From NCBI GenBank assembly GCA_014529385.2, contig CM043956.1, positions 85,489,721 through 85,549,720 of the forward strand: DNA of 60,000 nucleotides, in the 5' to 3' direction. This DNA is from Adiantum capillus-veneris (taxonomy: Eukaryota; Streptophyta; Polypodiopsida; Polypodiales; Pteridaceae). This document shows, piece after piece, positions 22,800 to 36,466 of this stretch (position 1 is the stretch's first letter; each line of letters begins with the position of its first letter). The notes under the pieces are model-generated. The model saw nothing but the letters and a program-made list of their open reading frames with translations, was not told the DNA's origin and searched no databases. The position numbers were made by a program, and so were the translations under genes.

Positions 22800-25700
22800 T
22801 TGTGTGAATACAAGGTCCACCACTTGTTCAAGTAGATCTAAGCAAGTATACATAGTAATCTTTTAAGCTAGTAAACTAAGGGAAGGGAGAAGTAAGGTCC
22901 ACCACTTGTCCAAGCTCAGCTCTAGACAACATGGAGAGATTCGAGGTCTACTAATTGTCTAATATAGGCTAACTATATTGAAACATAGAGAGAAGCAAAG
23001 GTCCACCACTTGTCCAATCTAGGGTCCATTGAAACATGGAGAGAAGGATGCTCCACCATTTGTCCAAAATAGGCTCCATTGAAACATGAAGAGAAGCAAT
23101 ATGCACCATGTCTTCGAGATGCTAGGCTCCATTGAAATACCTTAAACCCACGATATTTTGTATATGTGGGTTTAAATTCAAGGTCCACCACTTGTCCAAC
23201 CTATTCTCCCTAGTAGCATGAGTGGTTTGGTCTCAAGATTCACCACTTTTCCACTCTATGTCATTATATTAAGAAGATCTGGGTGTTAAGGTCCACCACT
23301 TGTCCAACCTATAAGGCTATATCTAAAATGGTATTATTTACCACCACTTGGAATGCACATGATAGGTTTTACATAGGGGTCTGGTTCCAAGGTCCACCAC
23401 TTGTCCAAGCTAACTCTATTGAAACATAGAGAGAATCAAAGGTCCACCACTTGTCCAAGCTAGGCTCCATTGAAACATGGAGAGAAGGATGCTCCACCAT
23501 TTGTCCAAGCCAGTTCGATTGAAACATGAGAGAAGCAAGCTGCACCATGTCTCCAAAATGCTAGGCTCCATTGAAATATCTTAAACCCATGATATTTCGT
23601 ACATGGGGGGTTTACATTCAAGGTCCACCACTTGTCCAACCTATTATCACTAGTAGCATGAGCGGTTTGGTCTCAAGATTCACCACTTTTCCACTCTATG
23701 TCATTATATTAAGAAGATCTGGGTGTTAAGGTCCACCACTAGTCCAACCTATAAGGCTATATCTTAAAGGGTATTCTTTCTGACCACTTGGAATGACCAT
23801 GATAGGTTTTACATGGGGGTTTGGTTCCAAGGTCCACCACTTGTCCAAGATAACTCTATTGAAACATAGAGAGAAGCAAAGGTCCACCACTTGTCCAAGC
23901 TAGGCTCCATTGAAACATGGACAGAAGGATGCTCCACCATTTGTCCAAGATAGACTCCATTGAAACATGAAGAGAAGCAAGCTGCACCATGTCTCCAAGA
24001 TGCTAAGATCCATTGAAATACCTTAAACCCACGATATTTTGTACATGGGGAGTTTACATTCATGGTCCACCACTTGTCCAACCTATTATCTCTAGTAGCA
24101 TGAGTGGTTTGGTCTCAAGATTCACCACTTTTCCACTCTATGTCATTACGTTAAGACGATCTGGGTCTTAAGGTCGACCACTTGTCCAACCTATAAGGGT
24201 ATATCTTAAAGGGTATTATTTCTCACAACTTGAAATGTCCATGATATGTTTTACATGGGGGTTTGGTTCCAAGGTCCACCACTTGTCCAAGCTAACTCTA
24301 TTGAAACATAGAGAGAAACAAAGGTCCACCACTTGTCCAAGCTAGGCTCCATTGAAACATGGAGAGAAGGATCTCTACCATTTGTCGAAGCTAACTCTAT
24401 TGAAACATGGGGGGTTTACATTCAAGGTCCACCACTTGTCCAACCTATTAACTCTAGAAGCATGAGTGGTTTGGTCTCAAGACTCACCACTTTTTCACTC
24501 TATGTCATTATATTAAGAATATCTGGGTGTTAACGTCCACCACTTGTCGAACCTATAAGGCTATATCTTAAGGGTTATTCTTTCTGACCACTTGGAGTGA
24601 CCATGGTAGGTTTTACATGGGGGTTTGTCTCCAAGTTCCACCACTTGTCCAAGATAACTCTATTGAAACATAGAGAGAAGCAAAGGTCCACCACTTGTCC
24701 AAGGTAGGGTCCATTGAAACATGGAGAGAAGGATGCTCCACCATTTGTTCAAGATACGCTCCATTGAAACATGAAGAGAAGCAAGCTACACCATGTCTCC
24801 AAGATGCTAAGCTCCATTGAAATACCTTAAACCCATGATATTTCGTACATGGGGGGTTTACATTCAAGTTCAACCACTTGTCCAACCTATTATCTCTAGT
24901 AGCATGAGTGGTTTGGTCTCAAGATTCACCACTTTTCCACTCTATGTCATTATATTAAGAATATCTGGGTGCTAAGCTCCACCACTTGTCCAACCTATAA
25001 GGCTATATCTTAAACTTTATTCTTTCTCACCACTTGGAGTTACCATGATAGGTTTTACATGGGAGTTTGGTTACAAGGCCCACCACTTGTCCAAGCTAAC
25101 TCTATTGAAACATAGAGAGAAGCAAAGGTCCACCACTTGTCCAAGCTAGGCTCCATTAAAACATGGAGAGAAGGATGCTCCACCATTTGTCAAAGATAGG
25201 CTCCATTGAAACATGAAGAGAAGCAAGTTGCACCATGTCTCCAAGATGTTAGGCTACATTGAAATACCTTACACCCATGATATTTCTTACATGGGGGGTA
25301 TACATTCAAGGTCCACCACTTGTCCAGCCTATTATCCTTAGTAGCATGAGTGGTTTGGTCTCAAGATTCACCACTTTTCCACTCTATGTCGTTATATTAA
25401 GAAGATCTAAGTTTTAAGATCGACCACTTGTCCAACCTATAAGGCTCGATCTTAAAGGGTATTATTTCTCACCACTTGGAATGACCATGATATGTTTTAC
25501 ATGGGGGTTTGGTTCCACAGTCCACCACTTGTCCAAGCTAGGCTCCATTGAGACATTAAGAGAAGGATAATCCCCCATTGGTGGAAGATAGGCTCCATCG
25601 AAACATGAAGAGAAGCAAGTTGCACCATGTCTCCAAGATGCTAGGATTCATCAAAATACCTTAAACCCAGGATATTTTGTACATGGGGGGTTTACATTTA

Positions 25701-28700
25701 AGGGCCACCACTTGTCCAAGCTATTATCGCTATTAGCATGAGTGGTTTTGTCTCAAGTATCACCACTTTTTCACTCTATGTCATTATATTAAGAATATGT
25801 GGGTGTTCTGGTCCACCACTTGTCCAACCTATAAGTCTATATCTTAAAGGTTATTCTTTCTTACCACTTGGAGTGACCATGATAGGTTTTACATGGGGGT
25901 TTGGTTCCAAGCTCCACCACTTGTCCAAGCTAACTCTATTGAAATAGAGAGAGAAGCAAAGGTCCACCACTTGTCCAAGCTAGGCTCCATTGAAACATGG
26001 ACAGAAGGATGCTCCACCATTTGTCCAAGATAGACTCCATTGAAACATGACGAGAAGCAAGCTGCACCATGTCTCCAAGATGCTAGGCTCCATTGAAACA
26101 TGGCGAGAAGCAAGCTGCACCATGTCTCCAAGATGCTAGGCTCCATAGAAAAACATTAAACCCATGATATGTCATAGATGACGGGTTTACATTCAAGGTC
26201 CAACACTTGTCCTAGCTATTATTGGTAGTAGCCTGAGTGCTTTGCTCTCAAGATTCACCACTTTTCCACTCTATGTCACTATATTAAGAATATGTGGGTG
26301 TTAAGGTCCACCACTTGTACAACCTATAAGGCTACATCTTAGAGGTTATTCTTTCTTACCACTTGGAGTGACCATGATAGGTTTCACATGGTGGTTTGGT
26401 TCCAAGGTCCACCACTTGTCCAAGCTAACTCTATTGAAACATAGAGAGAAGCAAAGGTCCACCATTTGTGCAAGCTAGGGTCCATTGAAACGTGGAGAGA
26501 AGGATGCTCCAACATTTGTCCAAGATAGGATCCATTCAAACATGAAGAGAAGCAAGGTGCACCATGTCTCCAAGATGCTAGGCTCCATCTAAATACCTTA
26601 AACCCACGATATTTCATAGATGGGTGGTTCACATTCAAGGTCCACCACTTGTTCGACCTATTATCGCTAGTAGCATGAGTGGTTTGCTCTCAAGATTCAC
26701 CACTTTTCTACTCTATGCCATTATATTAAGAATATCTGGGTGTTAAGGTCCACCACTTGTCCAACCTATAAGGATATATCATTAAGGTTATTCTTTCTCA
26801 CCACTTGGAGTGAACATGATAGGTTTTACATGGGGGTTTGGTTCCAAGGTCCACCACTTGTCCAAGCTAACTCTATTGAAACATAGAGAGAAACAAAGGT
26901 CCACCACTTGTCCAAGTTAGGCTCCATTGAAACATGGAGAGAACGATGCTCCACCAGTTGTTGAAGCTAAGACTATTGAAACATGGGGGATTTACGTTCA
27001 AGGTCCACCAGTTGGCCAAGCTATTATCGCTAGTAGTATGAGTGGTTTTGTCTCAAGATTCACCACTTTTTCACTCTATGACATTATATTAAGAATATTT
27101 GGGTGTTAAGGTCCACCACTTGTCCAACCTATAAGGCTCTATCTTAAAGGTTATTCTTTTTCACCACTTGGAGTGACCATGATAGGTTTTACATGGGGTT
27201 TTGGTTCCAAGGTCCACCACTTGTCCAAGCTAACTCTATTGAATCATAGAGAGAAGCAAAGGTCCACCACTTGTCCAAGCTAGGGTCCATTGAAACATGC
27301 AGCTAAGGATGCTCCATCATTTGTCCAAGATAGGCTCCATGAAAAAATAAAGAGAAGCAAGCTGCACCATGTCTCCAAGATGCTAGGATTCATCGAAATA
27401 CCTTAAACCCAGGATATTTTGTACATGGGGGGTTTACATTCAAAGTCCACCACTTGTCCAATCTATTATCGCTAGTAGCATGAGTGGTTTTATCTCAAGA
27501 TTCACCACTTTTTCACTCTGTGTCAGTATATTAAGAATATGTGGGTGTTAAGGTCCACCACTTGTCCAACCTATAAGTCTATATCTTAAAGGTTATTCTT
27601 TCTTACCACTTGGAGTGACCATGATAGGTTTTACATGGGGGTTTGGTTCCAAGCTCCACCACTTGTCCAAGCTAACTCTATTGAAACAGAGAGAGAATAA
27701 AAGGTCCACCACTTGTCCAAGCTAGGCTCCATTGAAACATGGAGAGAAGGATGCTCCACCATTTGTCCAAGATAGCCTCCATTGAAACATGACGAGAAGC
27801 AAGCTGCACCATGTCTCCAAGATGCTAGGCTCCAACAAAAAACATTAAACCCACGATATGTCGTAGATGAGCGGTTTACATTCAAGGTCCAACACTTGTC
27901 TAAGCTATTATTGGTAGTAGCCTGAGTGGTTTGGTCTCAAGATTCACCACTTTCCACTCTATGTCATTATTTTAAGAATATGTGGGAGTTAAGGTCCACC
28001 ACTTGTACAACCTATAAGGCTACATCTTAAAGGTTATTCTTTCTTACCACTTGGAGTGACCATGATAGGTTTCACTAGGTGGTTTGGTTCCAAGGTACAC
28101 CACTTGTCCAAGTTAACTCTATTGAATCAAAGAGAGAAGCAAAGGTCCACCACTTGTCCAAGCTAGGCTCCATTGAAACATGGAAAGAAGGATGCTTCAC
28201 CATTTGTCGAAGCTAACTCTATTGAAACATGGGGGGTTTACGTTCAAGGTCAACCACTTTTCCAAGCTATTACCGCTAGTAGCATGAGTGGTTTTGTCTC
28301 AACATTCACCACTTTTTCACTCTATGTCAATATGTTAAGAATATTTGGGTGTTAAGGTCCACCACTTGTCCAACCTATAAGACTATATCTTAAAGGTTAT
28401 TCTTTCTCACGACTTGGAGTGACCATGATATGTTTTACATTGGGCTTTGGTTCCAAGGACCACCACTTGTCCAAGCTAACTCTATTGAAACATAGAGAGA
28501 AGCAAAGGTCCACCACTTGTCAAAGCTAGGGTCCATTGAAACATGGAGAGAAGGATGCTCCACCATTTGTCCAAGATAGGCTCCATTGAAACATGAAGAG
28601 AAGCAAGGTGCACCATGTCCCCAAGATGCTAGGCTCCTTCTAAATACCTTAAACCCACGATATTTCATAGATGGGGGGTTTACATTCAAGGTCCACCACT

Positions 28701-31700
28701 TGTCCAACCTATTATCACTAGTAGCATAAGTAGTTTGCTCTCAAGATTCATCACTTTTCCATGCTATGCCATTATATTAAGAATATCTGGGTGTTAAGGT
28801 CCACCACTTGTCCAACCTATAAGGATATATCATTAAGGTTATTCTTTCTAACCACTTGGAGTAACCATGATATGTTTTACATGGGGGTTCTATTCCAAGG
28901 TCCACCACTTGTCCAAGCTAACTCTATTGAAACATAGACAGAAACAAATGTCCACCACTTGTCCAAGCTAGGCTCCATTGAAACATGGAGAGAACGATGC
29001 TCCACCATTTTTCGAATCTAAGTCTATTGAAACATGGGGGGCTTACGTTCAAGGTCCACCACTTTTCCAAGCTCTTATCGCTAGTAGCATGAGTGGCTTT
29101 TTCTCAAGATTCACCACTTTTTCACTCTATGTCATTATATTAAGAATATTTGAGTGTTAAGGTCCACCACTTGTCCAACCTATAAGGATATATCTTAAAG
29201 GTTATTCTTGCTCACCACTTGGAGGGACCATGATAGGTTTTACATGGGGGTTTGGTTCCAAGGTCCACCACTTGTCCAAGCAAACTCTATTGAATCATAG
29301 AGAGAAGCAAAGGTCCACCACTTGTCCAAGCTAGGGTCCATTGAAACATGGAGAGAAGGATGCTCCACCATTTGTCCAAGATAGGTTCCATTGAAACATG
29401 ACGAGAAGCAAGCTGCACAATGTCTCGAAGATGCTAGGCTCCATTGAAATACATTAAACCCACGATATTTTGTAGATGAGGGGTTTACATTCAAGGTCCA
29501 CCACTTGTCTAAGCTATTATTGCTAGTAGCATGACTAGGTGTTAAGGTCCACCACTTGTCCAACATATAAGTCTATATCTTAAAGGTTATTCTTTCTTAC
29601 CACTTGGAGTGACGATGATAGGTTTTACATGGGGGTTTGGTTCCAAAGTCCACCACTTGTCCAAGCTAACTCTATTGAAACAGAGAGAGAAGCAAACGTC
29701 CATCACTTGTCCAACCTAGGTTACATTGAAACACGGAGAGAAGGATGATCCACCATTTGTCCAAGATAGGCTCCATTGAAACATGACGAGAAGCAAGCCG
29801 CACCATGACTCCAAGATGCTAGGTTCAATCGAAAAACATTAAACTCACGATATGTTGTAGATAAGTGGTTTACATTCAAGGTCCAACACTTGTCCAAGGT
29901 ATTATTGGTAGTAGCCTGAGTGGTTTAGTCTCAAGATTCACCACTTTTCCACTCTATGTCATTATATTAAGAATATGTTGGTGTTAAGGTCCACCACTTG
30001 TCCAACCTATAAGGCTACATCTTACAGGTTATTCTTTCTTACCACTTAGAGTGACCATGATAGGTTTTACATGGGGGTTTGGTTCCAAGGTCCACCACTT
30101 GTCCAAGCTAACTCTATTGAAACATAGAGAGAAACAAAGGTCCACCACTTGTTCAAGCTAGGCTCCATTGAAACATGGAGACAAGGATGGTCCACCATTT
30201 CTCCAAGATAGGTTCCATTGAAACATGACGAGAAGCAAGCTGCACAATGTCTCGAAGATGCTAGGCTCCATTGAAATACATTAAACCCACGATATTTTGT
30301 AGATGAGGGGTTTACATTCAAGGTCCACCACTTGTCTAAGCTATTATTGCTAGTATCCTGAGTGGTTTGGTCTCAAGATTCACCACTTTTATTAAGAATA
30401 TGTGGCTGTTAAGGTGCACCACTTGTCCAACCTATAAGGCTACAACTTAAAGGTTATTCTTTCTTTCCACTTGGAGTGACCATGATAGGTTTTACATGGG
30501 GGTTTGGTTCCAAGGTCCACCACTTGTCCAAGCTAGCTGTATTGAAATATAGAGAGAAACAAACGTCCACCACTTGTCCAAGCTAGGCTCCATTGAAACA
30601 TGGAGAGAACGATGCTCCACTATTTGTCGAAGCTAAGTCTATTGAAACATGGGGGGTTTACGTTCAAGGTCCACCACTTGTCCAAGCTATTATCGCTAGT
30701 AGCATGAGTGGTTTTATCTCAAGACTCACCACTTTTTCACTCTATGTCATTATATTAAGAATATTTGGGTGTTAAGGTCCACCACTTGTCCAACCTATAA
30801 GGCTATATCTTAAAGGTTATTCTTTCTTACCACTTAACGTGACCATGATAGGTTTTACATGGGGCTTTGGTTCTAAGGTCCACCACTTGTCCAAGATAAC
30901 TCTATTGAATCATAGAGATCAGCAAAGGTCCACCACTTGTCCAAGCTAGGGTCCATTGAAACATGGAGAGAAGGATGCTCCACTATTTGTTCAAGATAGA
31001 CTCCATTGAAACATGAAGAGAATCAAGCTGCACCATGTCTCCAAGATGCTAAGCATCATCGAAATACCTTAAACCCACGATACTTTGTACATGGGGGTTT
31101 ACATTCAAGGGCCACCACTTGTCCAAGCTATTATCTCTAGTAGCATGAGTAGTGTTGTCTCAAGATTCACCACTTTTACACTCTATGTCATTATATTAAG
31201 AATATTTGGTGTTAAGGTCCACCACTTGTCCAACCTATAAGTCTATATCTTAAAGGTTATTCTTTCTTACCACTTGGAGTGACCATGATAGGTTTTACAT
31301 GGGGATTTGGTTCCAAGGTCCACCACTTGTCCAAGCTAACTCTATTGAAATAGAGAGAGAAGCAAAGGTCCACCACTTGTCCAAGCTACGCTCCATTGAA
31401 ACATGGAGAGAAGGATGCTCCACCATTTGTCCAAGATAGGCTCCATTGAAACATGACGAGAAGAAAGCTGCACCATGTCTCCAAGATGCTAGGCTCCATC
31501 GAAAAACATTAAACCCACGATATGTCGTAGATGAGGGGTTTACATTCAAGGTCCAACACTTGTCCAAGCTATTATTGGTAGTAGCCTAAGTGGTTTGCTC
31601 TCAAGATTCACCACTTTTCCACTCTATGTCATTATATTAAGAATATGTGGGTGTTAAGGTCCACCACTTGCACAACCTATAAGGCTACATCTTAAAGGTT

Positions 31701-32660
31701 ATTCTTTCTTACCACTTGGAGTGACCATGATAGGTTTCACATGGTGGTTTGGTTCCAAGGTCCACCACTTGTCCAAGCTAACTCTATTGAACTATAGAGA
31801 GAAACAAAGGTCCACCACTTGTCCAAGCTAGGCTCCATTGAAACATGGAGAGAACATTTGTCGAAGCTAAGTCTACTGAAACATGGGGGGTTTACGTTCA
31901 AGGTCCACCAGTTGTCCAAGCTATTATCGCTAGTAGCATGAGTGGTTTTGTCTCAAGATTCACCACTTTTTCACTCTATGTCATTATATTAAGAATATTT
32001 GGGTGTTAAGGTCCACCACTTGTCCAACCTATAAGGCTATATCTTAAAGGTTATTCTTTCTCACCACTTGGAGTGACCATGATAGGTTTTACATGGGGGT
32101 TTGGTTCCAAGGTCCACCACTTGAATCATAGAGAGAAGCAAAGGTCCACCACTTGTCCAAGCTAGGGTCCATTGAAACATTGAGAGAAGGATGCTCCACC
32201 ATTTGTCCAAGAAAGGTTTCATTGAAACATGAAGAGAAGCAAGCTGCACCATGTCTCCAAGATGCTAGGCTCCATCAAAATACCTTAAACCCACGATATT
32301 TCATAGATGGGGGAATTACTTTCAAGGTCCACCACTTGTCCAAGCTATTATCGCTAGTAGCATGGTTTGGTCTCAAGATTCACCAGTTTTCCACTCTATG
32401 TCATTACATTAAGAATATCTTGGTGTAAAGGTCCACCACTTGTCCAACCTATAAGGCTATATCTTAAATGATATTTTTTCTCACCACTTGGAATGTGCAT
32501 GATATGTTTTACATGGGGTTTTGTTCCAAGGTCCACCACTTGTCCAAGCTAGATCCATTACATATATATTATACATACAATATTCAACTAGATTCCCTAC
32601 CTATCATGTCCAGTAGCATGGATGCTCTAGCTTTAAGGTCCACCACTTGTCCAACCTATA
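22800..32660 (-). repeat. Core-motif repeat array D (reverse), higher-order
   Basis: Nearly 10 kb consists of reverse-orientation cores (ggtccaccacttgtccaa) in monomers marked by catgataggttttacatggg. Marker copies lie near 23350, 23798, 24228, 24600, 25042, 25487, 25877, 26374, 26815, 27177, 27621, 28065, 28427, 28866, 29229, 29615, 30057, 30480, 30845, 31282, 31727, 32080 and 32498. Spacing falls mainly into about 440 and about 362 bp, and combinations of these give longer periods of about 805 and 1,250 bp. All the 60-108-residue ORFs here are repeats of the same translated satellite and I do not call them genes. Confidence 0.92.
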
Positions 32661-33599
32661 CTCTCTTATGTAAGGGAGATCTCGCTATAAATTCAAAACC
32701 TTCCCGCCTAAATTTTAAAATATCCCGCCCAAATTTTAAAATTCAAACATTTTTATAAAAATTTAAATTTTACCACTTAAATTTAAAATATTCCACGCGA
32801 AACTGATTTTAAATTCAAGTTTACCACAAAAAGATATCATTATACCACCTAAATTCAAATATCCAAACCTCAAATCATTATATTGTACATAAATTCAAAC
32901 AAATTCAAATTAACATGCCTAAACTGATATTAGTTTGCATAGATATGAATTTATCACACCTAAATTATGTCACCATGTTAGAGAGAGTGGTTAGAGAATT
33001 TGAACAAGGTCCACCACTTGTCCAACCTAGATACCAAGAAGGATTGAGTGTACAAGGTATTGTTTGGAGGTCCTTATAGTCCACTGGTCTCAAGGTCCAC
33101 CACTTGTGGTAAGGGTCACCAAAAAGTGTATATATTCATCCAAAGAAATACACGTATTTTTCATCTACAAGTCCTAGTTTCAACCATTTATGTCCATTAG
33201 GTGTATCACTAAACAACACTACTATTTTTGAGAAACAGAAGTTACAATCATATCTACAAATAGATTAGAGGAAAATCAGCTCAGCATACATCTAGAACTC
33301 GCTACAAGAATCGACTTTAATTGATCACGCAAGTAAGTCTTCCATTCAAGTTTACTAGTATTACAATGTGTTAGTTATTTGTGATATTTATGTATGTATA
33401 TATAGTATGTGTGCATATCGTAATTAAGTGTAATTGTGTATCTGCATTATGTATGAGTATTACAATGAAATAACACAAATATACATACATACACATAGAT
33501 AACACAGACGCACACATACATGAGCATGTATTTTCAAGAGAGAGATAGCAAGATACAGATATAGATAGAGAGAGAGAGAGAGAAATACCTGTTTTCTAG
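32661..33599. other. AT-rich non-coding stretch with stray core copies
   Basis: 32690-32990 is rich in aaattcaaa and aaattttaaaat phrases. Single cores occur at about 33006 and 33094. 33530-33620 is GA-rich. No gene is supported. Confidence 0.5.
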
Positions 33600-33880
33600 A
33601 GAGAGGAGAGAGAGAAAGATAACAGATTTCACTGTGTTTATGTATGTGGAAGAGAGGAAGACGATGTATGGGAATATGTGCACGTATTTTCAAGAGAGAG
33701 ACAACAAGATAACAGATTTCACTGTGGTTATGTATGTGGAAGTGAGGAAGACGATGTGTGGGAATATGTGCATGTATTTTCAAGAGAGAGACAACAAGAT
33801 AACAGATTTCACTGTGGTTATGTATGTGGAAGAGAGGAAGACGATGTGTGGGAATATGTGTATGTGTGCGGGGATATTTT
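33600..33880 (+). repeat. 90-bp minisatellite
   Basis: The landmark acgatgtgtgggaatatgtg (acgatgtatg in the first copy) occurs at 33661, 33751 and 33841, exactly 90 bp apart, with a partial unit before. Because 90 is a multiple of 3, several frames stay open on both strands. The 30-residue peptide repeats this produces are unlikely to be real protein. Confidence 0.85.
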
Positions 33881-35220
33881 TAAACTACGTATCTCTGTCT
33901 TTTGACGAGAGAGTGTGTGTGCAAGAAGAGTTACAGAGAACCATCTTCTCTATATGGAGAAAGACATAGAGTGAGAGAGAGAGAAATACCTGTTTTTTCT
34001 CTATTCGTGAGGTGTGCAATGTATCCTGAGAAGAACCTATGCCCGATCTTGCCCTTCTAGAAAGCGTTGCGTACGCTGCTGTTTCTTTATCTTGTGCGCG
34101 AACTTTCAATCCTGTGCTCTCCACCTGTGTGTTGTGTACGATGCCGGGCTTGCTCCTCTACGTGCGCGTATACTCCAACTGTGTGCGATCCGTGTGTGCT
34201 TTTTGTGTGTTTGCTGCTCGCCTGCTTTCTCTGGGTGCGTTGCTCGTGCGCTCTCTCTGTGCCTAATCTTGATAGGGTTTATTAGAATGCCACGTATGCT
34301 ACAAGTCCATGTTTTATCATAGGATTAAAAAAAAGCAAAAGCAATATAAAACATTAACCAATTCACACGGCCAAAATTAAAGAAATCATGGTTAAAAATA
34401 TGCAAAACATGCGTAACTCTATACTATGAATTCACTTTTTTTTAAAAAAATCTTTGGGCGCTGCCCCTTGACCTCGCCCGGAACAATATCCCAAAATCAG
34501 CCTCCCAAGCCCCGCCATCGAGAGCGCTATATTCCACATCCCCATCAAGAGCGCTACCCCCAAATCTCACGTGGAAGCGATGCCTTGTCACCCCATTGTG
34601 GCATTGCCCTAAGACCTCGCATCTGGAGTGCTAAATGGGAACATTCTTCATTAGTGAAATTTTGAACATAAATTATATTTAGCATATACTTAAATATAAT
34701 ACAAATATTAACATATTAACTATACTACTAATTTACTATAGCAATTCTAGATTATGTCCCATACTATATTTAAGGTGCCAAAGGTTTGGCCTTATGGTCC
34801 TAGATTTAGCCAAGTGGTCAACACATATAGGACCAAGTGCACACTGTGCCACAAAACTTGGCCACCACTTCACTTGCCAAAGTTTAGGCCACATGGTCAA
34901 TCCTAAGTTTCCAATGTTCTTATTATGTCACCTTTTGCCTCGTGGAAAACCTAGGCTTGTTTTCACATACTCAGGCACTTCAAGCCATAATAAATTTTCA
35001 TTACTCTTTGGCAACCCTTTTGTTCAAGTCTTTGAAAAAACGTTGTTTAAGGCCACCCTAAACCATTTTCATTTAGGGGTGTCTAAAACTAGCTTTTTGG
35101 CAATTCGAGAAGAAAATGGTCAAAGTTTTATACTTAGTTTTAACCACTTGACCAATTCAAATATTGGAGAGCAAGGTCTTGTAATACTTTTCTTTGGACA
35201 TCACACATTAAAACTAGGTC
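33881..35220. other. Non-coding stretch, locally GC-rich
   Basis: 34030-34270 is GC-richer with open frames in all plus frames, none resembling a known protein. 34440-34640 has a phrase rich in cgc and ccc. 34790-35246 stays open for 150 codons but repeats phrases of the following array (aagtggtc, ttggccac), so I treat it as repeat-derived. Confidence 0.35.
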
Positions 35221-36370
35221 CCTCACTTGTCCAAGCTATGCTCTAATACAATAAAGGGCTTTTGGTTTCAAGATGCACCACTTTCCCAACCTTGATTCCA
35301 TTAAAGAAGCTAGCTCTACTTAGACATTTAATAGCAAGGTCCTGTAGCAGTTCACATTGAACATTTTCCATGGCAGCTAGGTCCACCACTTATCTAAGCT
35401 ATGCTCTAATACAATAAGGGGGTTTTGGTTTCAAGATCCACCACTTGTTCAAACTTGATTTGGGAAGCAAGGTCCTATAATAGTTTTCTTTGGACATTCA
35501 CCATTACAACTAAGTCCACCACTTCTCCAAGCTATGTTCTAATACACTAAGGAGGTTTTGGTTTGAAGGAGAACCACTTGTACGACTTTGTTTTTGGAAG
35601 TAAGGTCTTTACATAGTTCACCTTGGACCTTGGACATTGGATACTACAACTAAGCCCACCACTTGTCCAAGCTATCCTCTATATAAAGCCAAAGGGTTTG
35701 GGTTTCAAGATTCACCACTTTTCCAACCTTTCTTCCATTAAAGAAGGAGAGGGGCATTATAACTAGGTCCACCAGTTTTCCAAGATATGCTCTGATATAG
35801 AAAGGGGATTTTTGTTTCAAGGTCCACCACGTGTTCAACCTTGAAAGACTCAAGGGATACTTGGACATTGGAAAGCATAGTCCTGTAGTAGTTGATAGGT
35901 GGCAGTGGGTATTACAACTAGGTCTAAGCTATGCTCTCATATAGCAAAGAGGCTTTGGTTTCAAGGTCCACCACTTGTCCAACATTACTTCCATTAAATA
36001 AATGAGGGGCTACGTAAACATTGGCAAGCAAGGTAGCAAGGTCCGAAGGTATTTCACCTTGGATATTGGGCATTATAACTAGGTCCACCACTTGTCCAAG
36101 CTATGCTCTGATATAGAAAGGGGATTTTCGTTTCAAGTTCCACCATGTGTTTAACCTTGAAAGCCTCAAGGGATACTTGGACATTGGAAAGCATAGTCCT
36201 ATAGTAGTTGATAGGTGGCAGTGGGTATTACAACTAGGTCCACCACTTGTCCAACCGATGCTCTAATATAGCAAGGATGCTTTGGTTTCAAGATCCACCA
36301 TAATTTCCAACCTTGCTTCCATTAATATAGCAAGGAGGATTTGGTCTCAAGGTTCACCACTTGTCCAACC
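35221..36370 (-). repeat. Core-motif repeat array E, diverged subfamily
   Basis: Reverse-orientation cores are set in a different unit marked by gctatgctctaatacaa or gctctgatatag, near 35236, 35399, 35532, 35672, 35789, 35932, 36103 and 36249 (steps of about 117-171 bp). It ends about 100 bases before the DUF7869-type gene. Confidence 0.8.
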
Positions 36371-36466
36371 TATGCAAACCTTTTCCATGTTGTAGCATGA
36401 TTTTTTGTTTGAAGAGTATTTTTCTATAACTATGGATTTAACAATGTAATATTTTTCACTTACAGG

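Noticed and set aside
22800-32660. CRISPR-like appearance (short repeats with spacers)
   Set aside because: The repeats are imperfect, the spacers themselves recur in order, no cas genes are present, and the setting is a eukaryotic genome.
22973-32758. About two dozen ORFs of 60-108 codons with common phrases such as DKWWTFASLYVS
   Set aside because: They are recurrent translations of the satellite monomer. Frames break at random between copies, with no codon-position bias visible by eye.
34794-35246. 150-codon ORF
   Set aside because: It contains phrases of the adjoining repeat array and has no recognisable domain.
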